From NCBI GenBank assembly GCA_002163975.1, contig CP019636.1:6017501-6081500 (forward strand): DNA of 64,000 bases, written 5' to 3'. Numbering within the stretch: position 1 is the stretch's first letter; each line of letters opens with the position of its first letter. Positions 18,145-26,687 of this stretch are shown here, one piece after another. A program made the translations under genes and the position numbers. This DNA is from Nostocales cyanobacterium HT-58-2. GTDB lineage: Bacteria; Cyanobacteriota; Cyanobacteriia; Cyanobacteriales; Nostocaceae. Under the pieces are notes generated by a model. The model was not told the origin of the DNA. It ran no database searches and saw nothing but the letters and a program-made list of their open reading frames with translations.

Positions 18145-18293
18145 AGAGCGCCTGACTTCTACAGTAACCGGATTTTATGAGTTTTTGGAGAGTTATTGTA
18201 TATTTTAAAGCCATCTGGCGCTTTTTCTTCAGCATAAAATAATTAAATTTTTGGTAAATTGAGAGACTACATGAAATCCACTCACTTAAGCTG

Positions 18294-18316
18294 ACTGAGT
18301 CAAAATCTCAGTTTTT
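18294..18316 (+). terminator. Possible intrinsic terminator
   Basis: ACTGAG (18294-18299) pairs with CTCAGT (18307-18312) across a 7-base loop, followed by TTTTA. The stem is short (6 bp) and AT/GC mixed, so it is a weak candidate for ending transcription of the lipoprotein gene, about 210 bases after its stop. Confidence 0.3.
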
Positions 18317-18719
18317 ATGAAATCGCAATAATGCTCTTCAGTAGGATTTTCTAGTTGCTGTTAATTTTTTATAACCAAGACAATATTCATGCTACGACTT
18401 AAGACAATCGTTGATTTTCATTCAAAAAAGTAAATTAATTTAGAAAACATAGTAATATTGTGCTGTAGGGAAATCCCCTAAGTTTTTTCGTAAAATGACC
18501 ATACAATTTTGAGAAAGTTTTTTCCAAAATATATTTAGAGGTTTTCCAGCAAAGAAGGTGTAGAAAAAAGAAATGAATACATATATATAGATAAAGAATC
18601 GAAACTCAGATTAGAAATTTCCCTCCTTTCTATCCTCCTATCCCCATGCAGACGCAGCTCCTTGCACATCCAGTCGCTTGGACCCAGCTGCACCCCGATT
18701 CCTGATCTTCCCCAAAGAC

Positions 18720-18748
18720 TTGGTGAAAATTTTTTCTAGCATTATAAC
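18720..18748 (+). promoter_or_regulatory. Candidate sigma-70-type promoter for rpsT
   Basis: TTGGTG (18720-18725) and TATAAC (18743-18748) are separated by 17 bases, about 70 bases before the rpsT start. The match to consensus is moderate. Confidence 0.35.
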
Positions 18749-18820
18749 ATTGGCAATAATGATGCTATATTAGTAAGTCTAGTAGTGTGTTTATAATTGA
18801 TAGTCTTTCTGGAACTGACT

Positions 18821-19123
18821 GTGGCGAATACAAAGTCTGCTCTCAAGCGCGCCAAAATCGCAGAACGTAATCGGCTGCGTAATAAATCCTACAAATCGGC
18901 AGTGAAGACACTGATGAAGAAATACTTCACTGCTGTAGAAACTTATGCGGCTAACCCTAGCCCAGAGTCAAAACAAGAAGTCCTTGCTAGGATGTCGGAA
19001 GCCTACAGCAAAATCGATAGAGCTGTAAAAAGGGGCATACTTCATCCTAACAATGGAGCAAGAAAAAAGTCAAAATTGGCTCAAAGGCTAAAAGCTCATA
19101 GTCAACCAGCAGCAACGGCGTAA
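18821..19123 (+). CDS. rpsT: 30S ribosomal protein S20
   Basis: A 100-residue basic protein that binds 16S rRNA in the small subunit. The family opening VANTKSALKRAKIAERNRLRN follows directly from a GTG at 18821 (read as Met). A TTG at 18797 would add eight residues before it and is not supported by the family. GGA precedes the GTG at normal spacing. The C-terminus LHPNNGARKKSKLAQRL is the usual S20 end followed by a short Ala-rich tail. It is followed after 180 bases by tatD, an order often seen in cyanobacteria upstream of rpoB. Confidence 0.95.
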   Translation: MANTKSALKRAKIAERNRLRNKSYKSAVKTLMKKYFTAVETYAANPSPESKQEVLARMSEAYSKIDRAVKRGILHPNNGARKKSKLAQRLKAHSQPAATA

Positions 19124-19301
19124 GTCTCTAGTCCTGAGTCTTTTGTGCTTCGTCATGAGTAAGGACAAAAAACTCAGGAAGAACGACCCTCAAAGTGACG
19201 CTCAAGAGCGTCGCTAACACCAGTTAAAAGGGCGTGGAAAACCGCCTTCTCAAGAGCCAAAACGCTCTCTCGGAAAGGACTGGTCTCACAAAGGACAAGC
19301 G

Positions 19302-20087
19302 ATGCAGCTGATAGATACCCACGTTCACATCAACTTTGACGTTTTCCAGCCAGATTTAGAAGCAGTGCGATCGCGCTGGCAACAAGCAGGGGTTGTGCAT
19401 TTAGTACACTCTTGTGTAGAGCCAGCGGAGTTTTCTAGCATTCAAGCTCTAGCTCACCGTTTTCCGGAAATTAGCTTTGCTGTGGGATTACATCCTTTAG
19501 ATACCCAAAAATGGGATGAAAACACAGCTCAGGAGATAGTCTCTTTAGCAGGTTCTGACTCTAAAGTGGTAGCAATTGGGGAAACGGGGTTGGATTTTTA
19601 TAAAGCAGATAACTACGAGCAACAGCGCAAGGCTTTTGAGACACAGTTGGCAATTGCCACTGAACTCGAAAAACCTGTGATTATCCACTGCCGCGATGCA
19701 GCGGCAGTGGTGAGAGAAGTCCTGCAAAAATGGAAGAAACTCAAAGGGGAAAGTGTACGTGGTGTCATGCACTGCTGGACTGGAAGCCCAGAAGAAACTC
19801 AATGGTTTGTTGACTTGGGCTTCTACATCAGCTTTAGTGGAACAGTGACATTTAAAAACGCTAAACAAATCCAAGAATCAGCCGCTATAGTCAGGAGCGA
19901 GCGTCTGTTGATTGAAACAGATTGCCCTTTCCTAGCGCCTGTTCCGAAACGGGGTGAACGGCGTAATGAACCAGCGTATGTTCGCTATGTCGCTGAGCAA
20001 GTCGCTAGAGTGCGGGGGGAAACTGTAGAAGCAATTGCAGCTGTGACGACCCAAAATGCTTGTGATTTGTTTGGCTTAGCAGTATGA
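19302..20087 (+). CDS. tatD: TatD-family metal-dependent hydrolase
   Basis: A 261-residue TIM-barrel protein of the TatD DNase family. Metal-binding and catalytic marks: DTHVHIN (residues 5-11), GETGLDFY (about 92-99), VIIHCRDA (about 126-133), MHCWTG (about 154-159) and LIETDCPFLAP (about 204-214). Members act as 3'-5' exonucleases in DNA repair or as broader metal-dependent hydrolases. It sits between rpsT and rpoB. Spacing to rpoB is large (about 780 bases), so rpoB probably has its own promoter. Confidence 0.92.
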   Translation: MQLIDTHVHINFDVFQPDLEAVRSRWQQAGVVHLVHSCVEPAEFSSIQALAHRFPEISFAVGLHPLDTQKWDENTAQEIVSLAGSDSKVVAIGETGLDFYKADNYEQQRKAFETQLAIATELEKPVIIHCRDAAAVVREVLQKWKKLKGESVRGVMHCWTGSPEETQWFVDLGFYISFSGTVTFKNAKQIQESAAIVRSERLLIETDCPFLAPVPKRGERRNEPAYVRYVAEQVARVRGETVEAIAAVTTQNACDLFGLAV

Positions 20088-20869
20088 GCCATCCCCCTTG
20101 CTGGGGAAAATCATCAAATGGAAACATCAAACTCCAGGGGGACAAAAATATGCTATTATTATTTCCTCCAAAACAGGTTTGTATACGCCATAATGGTTAA
20201 GGAAGCAACTATTGAATTTGAAACTTGAGTAACGAAGCGCAAATTGACCATCCTTCTATCTCTACAACCGGATGCTCTTATCTTATGGTGACTATGACAT
20301 ACATAAAGTCTAAAGGATAAAGTCTAAAGGATGAAGGATATAGGATGAAGGAAAGGGTAAAGCATGAAAGACTCCATAGTTCATTTCATACTTCATCATT
20401 GGGATGACCTATCCTCTAAAAAGCAGTTTGATATTTTACCTATAGAGAATTGTTAAACAAAATTGCCTTGTGAGCACCACCCGCCAAGACAAGCCACCAA
20501 TACACAGAGCAGGCTCAGGGGATTATTCTCCTCTGAGCATAAGGATATTATCCCTCTGGGTTTAACACAGTTCCGTACAAGCCACAACAGTTTAAAGCTG
20601 CGTAGGTGAAGTAACGCGCTTTTTGGAGGGGGAAGTGAGGAAAATAAAACAGCCTAACAAAAAGTTACATCATTTGATTTCGGTCCAGAAGTCGATTATT
20701 GGTAGAAATTGGCAGATTTTGGCTTTAAGAGAGGTTATTGCCCTCTTGCCAAAATTGCTGCGCACCATCTTTAATAGCTCCGTTTGCCCACATCTACTCG
20801 TGAGTAGGTGATGTCTGGAGAAGTTCCCACACATCATAAAGTAAAACTTAGGTTGACAAAGGTAGAGGC
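20088..20869. other. tatD-rpoB spacer: repeats and structured rpoB leader
   Basis: No gene was found. At about 20305-20400 there are short direct repeats (AAAGTCTAAAGGAT twice, then GGATGAAGG and related units). A hairpin GCTCAGGGGA/TCCTCTGAGC lies at about 20513-20538. Close to rpoB, ACATCTACTC and GAGTA...GATGT (about 20789-20814) form a two-part hairpin. A 62-codon frame at 20623-20811 spans this structure and was judged spurious. Confidence 0.45.
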
Positions 20870-23800
20870 ATGACTAACGAAACAATTATGGAACCCGCCT
20901 TTTTGTTGCCCGATTTGATAGAAATCCAGCGTTCTAGCTTCCGGTGGTTTCTAGAAGAAGGGTTGATAGAAGAACTTAACTCCTTTAGTCCTATCACAGA
21001 CTACACTGGCAAACTAGAGCTGCACTTTTTGGGTCAGAACTACAGGCTTAAAGAGCCAAAGTACAGTGTAGAAGAAGCAAAGCGGCGGGATAGTACCTAC
21101 GCGGTACAAATGTATGTCCCCACTCGTTTGATTAACAAAGAAACGGGAGAAATCAAAGAACAAGAAGTCTTTATTGGGGATCTGCCTTTGATGACAGACC
21201 GAGGCACTTTTATCATTAACGGTGCCGAGCGAGTTATTGTCAACCAGATCGTGCGATCGCCAGGAGTGTACTACAAATCAGAAATTGACAAAAACGGGCG
21301 ACGTACCTATTCTGCTAGCTTAATCCCAAACCGGGGAGCATGGCTGAAATTTGAAACAGACCGTAATGACTTGGTGTGGGTCCGTATTGACAAAACCCGT
21401 AAACTGTCGGCGCAAGTCCTCCTCAAAGCACTTGGATTGTCAGACAACGAAATTTTTGACGCCTTACGTCACCCAGAATACTTCCAAAAAACAATTGAGA
21501 AAGAAGGGCAATTTTCCGAAGAAGAAGCCCTTATGGAGTTGTATCGCAAACTCCGTCCTGGTGAACCGCCCACAGTGTTGGGAGGACAACAACTCCTAGA
21601 TTCGCGCTTCTTTGACCCGAAACGCTATGACCTGGGTCGCGTCGGACGTTACAAGCTTAACAAGAAACTGCGCTTGCAAGTGCCAGAACCAGTGCGCGTT
21701 TTGACTCCCCAAGACATCTTGGCAGCAGTAGATTACCTCATTAACCTTGAGTATGATATCGGTAGCACTGACGATATTGACCACTTAGGAAACCGCCGAG
21801 TCAGAAGCGTAGGCGAATTGCTGCAAAACCAAGTACGCGTTGGTTTAAACCGCTTAGAACGGATCATTCGGGAAAGGATGACCGTATCTGATGCGGAAGT
21901 GCTAACCCCAGCTTCGTTGGTAAACCCCAAACCATTGGTAGCAGCCATCAAAGAATTCTTTGGGTCTAGCCAATTGTCGCAGTTCATGGATCAGACAAAT
22001 CCTCTAGCAGAACTGACCCATAAACGCCGTTTGAGCGCACTTGGTCCTGGAGGTCTCACCCGTGAACGTGCAGGTTTTGCAGTCAGGGATATTCACCCAT
22101 CCCACTACGGACGCATTTGCCCAGTAGAAACTCCAGAAGGTCCCAACGCTGGTTTGATTGGTTCCTTGGCAACGCATGCTCGTGTTAACCAGTACGGCTT
22201 TTTGGAAACACCCTATCGACCCGTAGAAAACGGACGGGTGCGGTTTGACTTACCACCTGTGTACATGACCGCAGATGAAGAAGATGATCTGCGGGTTGCT
22301 GCTGGTGACTTACCAATTGACGAGAATGGTAATATCATCGGACCGCAAGTCACAGTACGCTATCGCCAGGAATTCTCCTCAACCACGCCAGAACAAGTGG
22401 ATTATGTGGCAGTTTCCCCTGTACAAATTGTGTCTGTTGCTACCAGTATGATTCCCTTCTTGGAGCACGATGACGCTAACCGTGCACTAATGGGATCGAA
22501 TATGCAACGGCAAGCAGTTCCTCTGTTGAAACCAGAGCGTCCTTTGGTGGGAACAGGCTTGGAAGCTCAGGCGGCAAGGGACTCCGGTATGGTGATCGTA
22601 TCGCGCACCGACGGTGAAGTGACCTATGTAGACGCGACAGAAATTCGCGTGCGTCCCAAACCCAATGCTCCTGAAATTAAGTACCCCATTTCCAAGTACC
22701 ATCGCTCCAACCAAGATACCTGTCTCAACCAAAAACCATTGGTATATATAGGTGAACGCGTTGTAGCAGGTCAAGTGCTAGCAGATGGCTCCTCCACTGA
22801 AGGAGGGGAATTGGCACTGGGACAAAACATCGTCGTCGCTTATATGCCTTGGGAAGGCTATAACTACGAAGACGCAATTTTGATTTCTGAACGTCTGGTG
22901 CAGGATGATATCTACACCTCAATCCACATTGAAAAATATGAAATTGAGGCAAGACAAACAAAACTGGGACCAGAAGAAATTACCAGAGAAATCCCCAACG
23001 TTGGGGAAGACGCCTTACGCCAGTTAGATGAACAAGGAATCATTCGCATTGGCGCGTGGGTAGAATCTGGGGATATCTTGGTAGGAAAAGTGACACCGAA
23101 AGGTGAATCTGACCAGCCACCAGAAGAAAAGCTCCTGCGAGCAATTTTCGGTGAAAAAGCACGGGATGTGCGAGACAACTCCCTAAGAGTGCCAAACGGT
23201 GAAAAAGGACGCGTCGTAGATGTGCGCTTATTCACCCGAGAACAAGGCGATGAACTGCCACCAGGGGCAAACATGGTCGTGCGGGTGTATGTAGCGCAGA
23301 AGCGCAAAATTCAAGTCGGCGACAAAATGGCAGGACGTCACGGGAACAAGGGAATCATTTCCAAAATCCTGCCTTTTGAAGATATGCCCTACTTACCGGA
23401 TGGTTCCACAGTGGACATTGTGCTTAATCCCTTGGGCGTACCTAGCCGGATGAACGTCGGACAAGTGTTTGAGTGTCTTTTAGGTTGGGCTGGTCACACC
23501 CTAGGAGTCCGGTTTAAGCTGACTCCCTTTGACGAGATGTATGGCGAAGAGTCATCTCGTAGCATCGTGCATGGAAAGTTGCAAGAAGCACGGGATGAAA
23601 CAGGCAAAAACTGGGTCTATAACCCAGATGATCCTGGAAAAATTCTGGTCTACGACGGTCGTACAGGCGAACCCTTTGATCGACCAGTCACTGTGGGTGT
23701 CGCTTATATGTTGAAGCTCGTTCACTTAGTAGACGACAAAATCCACGCCCGGTCTACAGGTCCATACTCGTTGGTTACCCAGCAGCCGTTGGGTGGTAAA

Positions 23801-24169
23801 GCACAACAAGGTGGTCAGCGGTTCGGTGAAATGGAGGTGTGGGCATTGGAAGCCTTTGGTGCTGCCTATACCTTGCAGGAGTTGCTCACTGTGAAATCAG
23901 ACGATATGCAAGGACGGAATGAAGCCCTCAATGCGATCGTCAAAGGTAAGGCAATTCCTAGACCTGGAACGCCAGAATCTTTCAAAGTGTTGATGCGAGA
24001 ACTGCAATCTCTGGGTTTAGATATTGCCGTGCATAAGGTAGAGACACAGGCAGATGGTAGCTCCTTGGATGTCGAAGTCGATTTGATGGCAGATCAAGGA
24101 AATCGTCGTACGCCTCCACGTCCAACCTATGAATCCTTGTCTCGCGAGTCGCTGGAAGAAGAGGAATAA
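20870..24169 (+). CDS. rpoB: RNA polymerase subunit beta
   Basis: The 1,099-residue beta subunit, the normal cyanobacterial length. It forms one pincer of the RNA polymerase core and the rifampicin pocket. The opening PAFLLPDLIEIQRSSFRWFL, the rifampicin-region segment SQFMDQTNPLAELTHKRRLSALGPGG (split by reading), GRICPVETPEGPNAGLIGSL, and the C-terminal KMAGRHGNKGIISK, PLGVPSRMNVGQ and GKAQQGGQRFGEMEVWALEAFGAA are all present. Start ATG with AGAGG upstream. It heads the rpoB-rpoC1-rpoC2 series. Confidence 0.98.
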   Translation: MTNETIMEPAFLLPDLIEIQRSSFRWFLEEGLIEELNSFSPITDYTGKLELHFLGQNYRLKEPKYSVEEAKRRDSTYAVQMYVPTRLINKETGEIKEQEVFIGDLPLMTDRGTFIINGAERVIVNQIVRSPGVYYKSEIDKNGRRTYSASLIPNRGAWLKFETDRNDLVWVRIDKTRKLSAQVLLKALGLSDNEIFDALRHPEYFQKTIEKEGQFSEEEALMELYRKLRPGEPPTVLGGQQLLDSRFFDPKRYDLGRVGRYKLNKKLRLQVPEPVRVLTPQDILAAVDYLINLEYDIGSTDDIDHLGNRRVRSVGELLQNQVRVGLNRLERIIRERMTVSDAEVLTPASLVNPKPLVAAIKEFFGSSQLSQFMDQTNPLAELTHKRRLSALGPGGLTRERAGFAVRDIHPSHYGRICPVETPEGPNAGLIGSLATHARVNQYGFLETPYRPVENGRVRFDLPPVYMTADEEDDLRVAAGDLPIDENGNIIGPQVTVRYRQEFSSTTPEQVDYVAVSPVQIVSVATSMIPFLEHDDANRALMGSNMQRQAVPLLKPERPLVGTGLEAQAARDSGMVIVSRTDGEVTYVDATEIRVRPKPNAPEIKYPISKYHRSNQDTCLNQKPLVYIGERVVAGQVLADGSSTEGGELALGQNIVVAYMPWEGYNYEDAILISERLVQDDIYTSIHIEKYEIEARQTKLGPEEITREIPNVGEDALRQLDEQGIIRIGAWVESGDILVGKVTPKGESDQPPEEKLLRAIFGEKARDVRDNSLRVPNGEKGRVVDVRLFTREQGDELPPGANMVVRVYVAQKRKIQVGDKMAGRHGNKGIISKILPFEDMPYLPDGSTVDIVLNPLGVPSRMNVGQVFECLLGWAGHTLGVRFKLTPFDEMYGEESSRSIVHGKLQEARDETGKNWVYNPDDPGKILVYDGRTGEPFDRPVTVGVAYMLKLVHLVDDKIHARSTGPYSLVTQQPLGGKAQQGGQRFGEMEVWALEAFGAAYTLQELLTVKSDDMQGRNEALNAIVKGKAIPRPGTPESFKVLMRELQSLGLDIAVHKVETQADGSSLDVEVDLMADQGNRRTPPRPTYESLSRESLEEEE

Positions 24170-24629
24170 GAGTAACAGGAGTAGGGGGAGATAGGGAAGA
24201 TGGGGAAGTATTTCCCCCCTTAGTTTCCCCACAGCCTCTACTCCTCCCTTCGGGTGACGCTCCTGACGTCGCTACCGCTCTTGAGATCGCACTCACCTGC
24301 GGTAAGCCCTGCGGACAGGCTGCGCCAACGCGTAACGTCTCCGCTACTGAGAGGGAAAACGCCACTTGACGGCAGATGCTACAAGTCGGGCATTGCCCGC
24401 CCAACGCACTGCCTCCTTTATGCCGGGGAACCCTTTCAGCAGTCGCCTGCGGTAAGTCCTGCGAACAGGCTGCGCCAACGCGTAGCGTCTCCGCTACTGA
24501 GAGGGATACCCTCCCGCAGTGCTGTCTCACCACTCCTCCACTCCTCCCCAAACAACTAAATACTCCTCACAGCACGGAATGAATAATCCGTGTTCCTTAG
24601 AAGTCATAACTTAGAACATAGTTTAGACA
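24170..24629. other. rpoB-rpoC1 spacer of 460 bases
   Basis: The spacer holds a purine-rich tract just after the rpoB stop (24175-24210) and the duplicated 61-base element listed below. Open frames on both strands here (for example 24254-24559) only translate the repeats. No terminator with a T-tract was seen, so read-through into rpoC1 is expected. Confidence 0.6.
24296..24506 (+). repeat. Two 61-bp direct repeats in the rpoB-rpoC1 spacer
   Basis: The segment starting CCTGCGGTAAG and ending GAGAGGGA occurs at 24296-24356 and 24446-24506, 150 bases apart, with only about four differences. It contains AACGCGTAGCGTCTCC, a string that belongs to dispersed repeats common in filamentous cyanobacteria. 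Confidence 0.85.
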
Positions 24630-26507
24630 ATGAGAGCAGCCCAAAATAATCAGTTTGATTACGTTAAAATCGGTTTGGCATCACCAGAACGTATTCGGAT
24701 CTGGGGTGAGAGAACTTTACCCAATGGTCAAGTCGTTGGTGAAGTCACAAAGCCAGAGACGATAAATTACCGTACTTTAAAACCGGAAATGGATGGCTTG
24801 TTCTGCGAGCGCATCTTTGGTCCGGCTAAAGATTGGGAATGCCATTGCGGCAAGTATAAGAGAGTGCGTCACAGAGGAATTGTGTGCGAGCGTTGTGGCG
24901 TGGAAGTTACCGAATCGAGAGTGCGCCGCCATCGCATGGGCTACATTAAACTCGCCGCACCAGTCGCTCACGTTTGGTATCTCAAGGGCATTCCCAGCTA
25001 TATCTCCATCCTGTTAGATATGCCCTTGCGGGATGTAGAGCAAATTGTCTATTTCAATTCCTATGTTGTTCTTAGTCCTGGTAATGCTGAAACATTAACT
25101 TACAAGCAGCTCCTAAGTGAAGACCAGTGGCTAGAAATTGAAGACCAAATTTATAGCGAAGATTCTACACTGCAAGGAGTAGAGGTCGGTATTGGTGCAG
25201 AAGCTTTGTTGCGGTTACTGGCTGATATCAATCTAGAACAAGAAGCTGAATCCTTGCGGGAAGAAATTACCAACGCCAAAGGTCAAAAGCGGGCGAAGCT
25301 CATTAAGCGACTGCGGGTTATTGACAACTTCATCGCTACCGGATCTAAACCCGAATGGATGGTCATGACAGTGATTCCTGTCATTCCCCCAGATTTACGA
25401 CCAATGGTGCAGTTGGACGGTGGACGATTCGCCACGAGCGATTTGAACGATTTGTATCGCCGGGTGATTAACCGTAACAACCGTCTGGCGCGCCTCCAAG
25501 AAATTTTAGCTCCCGAGATCATCGTTCGCAACGAAAAGCGGATGCTGCAAGAAGCAGTGGATGCTTTGATTGACAATGGTCGTCGGGGACGCACGGTTGT
25601 AGGGGCAAACAACCGCCCACTCAAGTCTTTGTCCGACATTATTGAAGGTAAGCAAGGACGTTTCCGACAAAACTTGCTAGGGAAACGGGTTGACTACTCC
25701 GGACGTTCCGTTATTGTGGTGGGACCAAAGCTTAACATTCACCAGTGTGGTTTGCCACGAGAAATGGCAATTGAGCTATTCCAACCATTTGTCATCAATC
25801 GGCTGATTCGTAGCGGAATGGTGAATAACATCAAAGCTGCGAAAAAGCTGATCTCTCGTTCTGACCCGAGTGTTTGGGATGTTCTAGAAGAAGTGATTGA
25901 AGGACACCCAGTTTTGCTCAACCGTGCGCCAACTCTACACCGTTTGGGTATTCAAGCTTTCGAGCCAATTTTGGTGGAAGGGAGAGCAATTCAGTTGCAC
26001 CCACTCGTTTGTCCAGCATTTAACGCCGACTTCGACGGTGATCAAATGGCGGTACACGTACCATTATCTTTGGAATCTCAAGCAGAAGCGCGGTTACTGA
26101 TGTTGGCATCTAACAACATTTTGTCACCAGCGACTGGTAGACCAATCATCACACCCAGCCAAGACATGGTGTTAGGGGCGTATTACTTAACCGCAGAAAA
26201 TCCCCATGCGACAAAAGGTGCAGGGCGATACTTTGCTTCTCTTGATGACGTAGTCATGGCTTATGAACAGCAGCAAATTGACCTGCATGCCTATATCTAC
26301 GTACGCTTTGACGGCGAAGTAGAGTCAGGTGAACCAGATACAGAACCAGTTGAAGTGATACCAAATGACGATGGTAGCCGGACTTTGATGTACAAATTCC
26401 GCCGAATTCGTGAAGATGCTCAGGGCAACCTGGTTTCTCAGTATATACGCACAACCCCAGGTCGCGTTATTTACAATAAAGCGATTCAAGAAGCACTGGC
26501 AAGCTAA
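24630..26507 (+). CDS. rpoC1: RNA polymerase subunit gamma (N-terminal part of beta')
   Basis: 625 residues, the cyanobacterial and plastid form of the beta' N-terminal half. The zinc-binding cysteines are Cys71, Cys73, Cys86 and Cys89, and the catalytic magnesium loop NADFDGD is at 465-471 with all three Asp. The protein ends shortly after the funnel region, as expected for the split gene. No strong ribosome binding site is visible before the ATG. It is second in the rpo operon. Confidence 0.98.
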   Translation: MRAAQNNQFDYVKIGLASPERIRIWGERTLPNGQVVGEVTKPETINYRTLKPEMDGLFCERIFGPAKDWECHCGKYKRVRHRGIVCERCGVEVTESRVRRHRMGYIKLAAPVAHVWYLKGIPSYISILLDMPLRDVEQIVYFNSYVVLSPGNAETLTYKQLLSEDQWLEIEDQIYSEDSTLQGVEVGIGAEALLRLLADINLEQEAESLREEITNAKGQKRAKLIKRLRVIDNFIATGSKPEWMVMTVIPVIPPDLRPMVQLDGGRFATSDLNDLYRRVINRNNRLARLQEILAPEIIVRNEKRMLQEAVDALIDNGRRGRTVVGANNRPLKSLSDIIEGKQGRFRQNLLGKRVDYSGRSVIVVGPKLNIHQCGLPREMAIELFQPFVINRLIRSGMVNNIKAAKKLISRSDPSVWDVLEEVIEGHPVLLNRAPTLHRLGIQAFEPILVEGRAIQLHPLVCPAFNADFDGDQMAVHVPLSLESQAEARLLMLASNNILSPATGRPIITPSQDMVLGAYYLTAENPHATKGAGRYFASLDDVVMAYEQQQIDLHAYIYVRFDGEVESGEPDTEPVEVIPNDDGSRTLMYKFRRIREDAQGNLVSQYIRTTPGRVIYNKAIQEALAS

Positions 26508-26577
26508 CCGCTGCGCAGAGTCAAGAGTTAAAAAGTCCAGAGTCCAGGTTTTTTGACCCTTGAACGGTATTTGCTAT

Positions 26578-26606
26578 GAGGGGAAACCACCTCAGTGGTT
26601 CCCCTC
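26578..26606. repeat. Palindromic hairpin in the rpoC1-rpoC2 spacer
   Basis: GAGGGGAAACCAC (26578-26590) pairs with GTGGTTCCCCTC (26595-26606) with one bulged A and a 4-base loop. No T-tract follows, so it is more likely a repeat element or an RNA-processing site than a terminator. Around it are short AGTCAAG/GACTAA-type repeats (26515-26570, 26655-26687). Confidence 0.6.
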
Positions 26607-26687
26607 CTAGAGCTTAAGCTCACTACAGCATTGGACTCACTGCAACGCATTGCCTCTTCTTGACTAATGACTAAGGACTAGTGACTA

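Larger units (their letters stand above)
18085..18820. other. Gene-free stretch before rpsT
   Basis: After the duplicated gene end there is a long-range inverted pair AGCGCC (18147-18152) and GGCGCT (18217-18222, followed by TTTTTC), then a small hairpin terminator and an AT-rich region. The rpsT promoter candidate is at the right end. No small gene was recognised. Confidence 0.4.

Noticed and set aside
20623..20811. 62-codon frame before rpoB
   Set aside because: No family resemblance and it spans the rpoB leader hairpin.
24254..24559. Overlapping frames on both strands in the rpoB-rpoC1 spacer
   Set aside because: They only translate the duplicated 61-bp repeat and its flanks.
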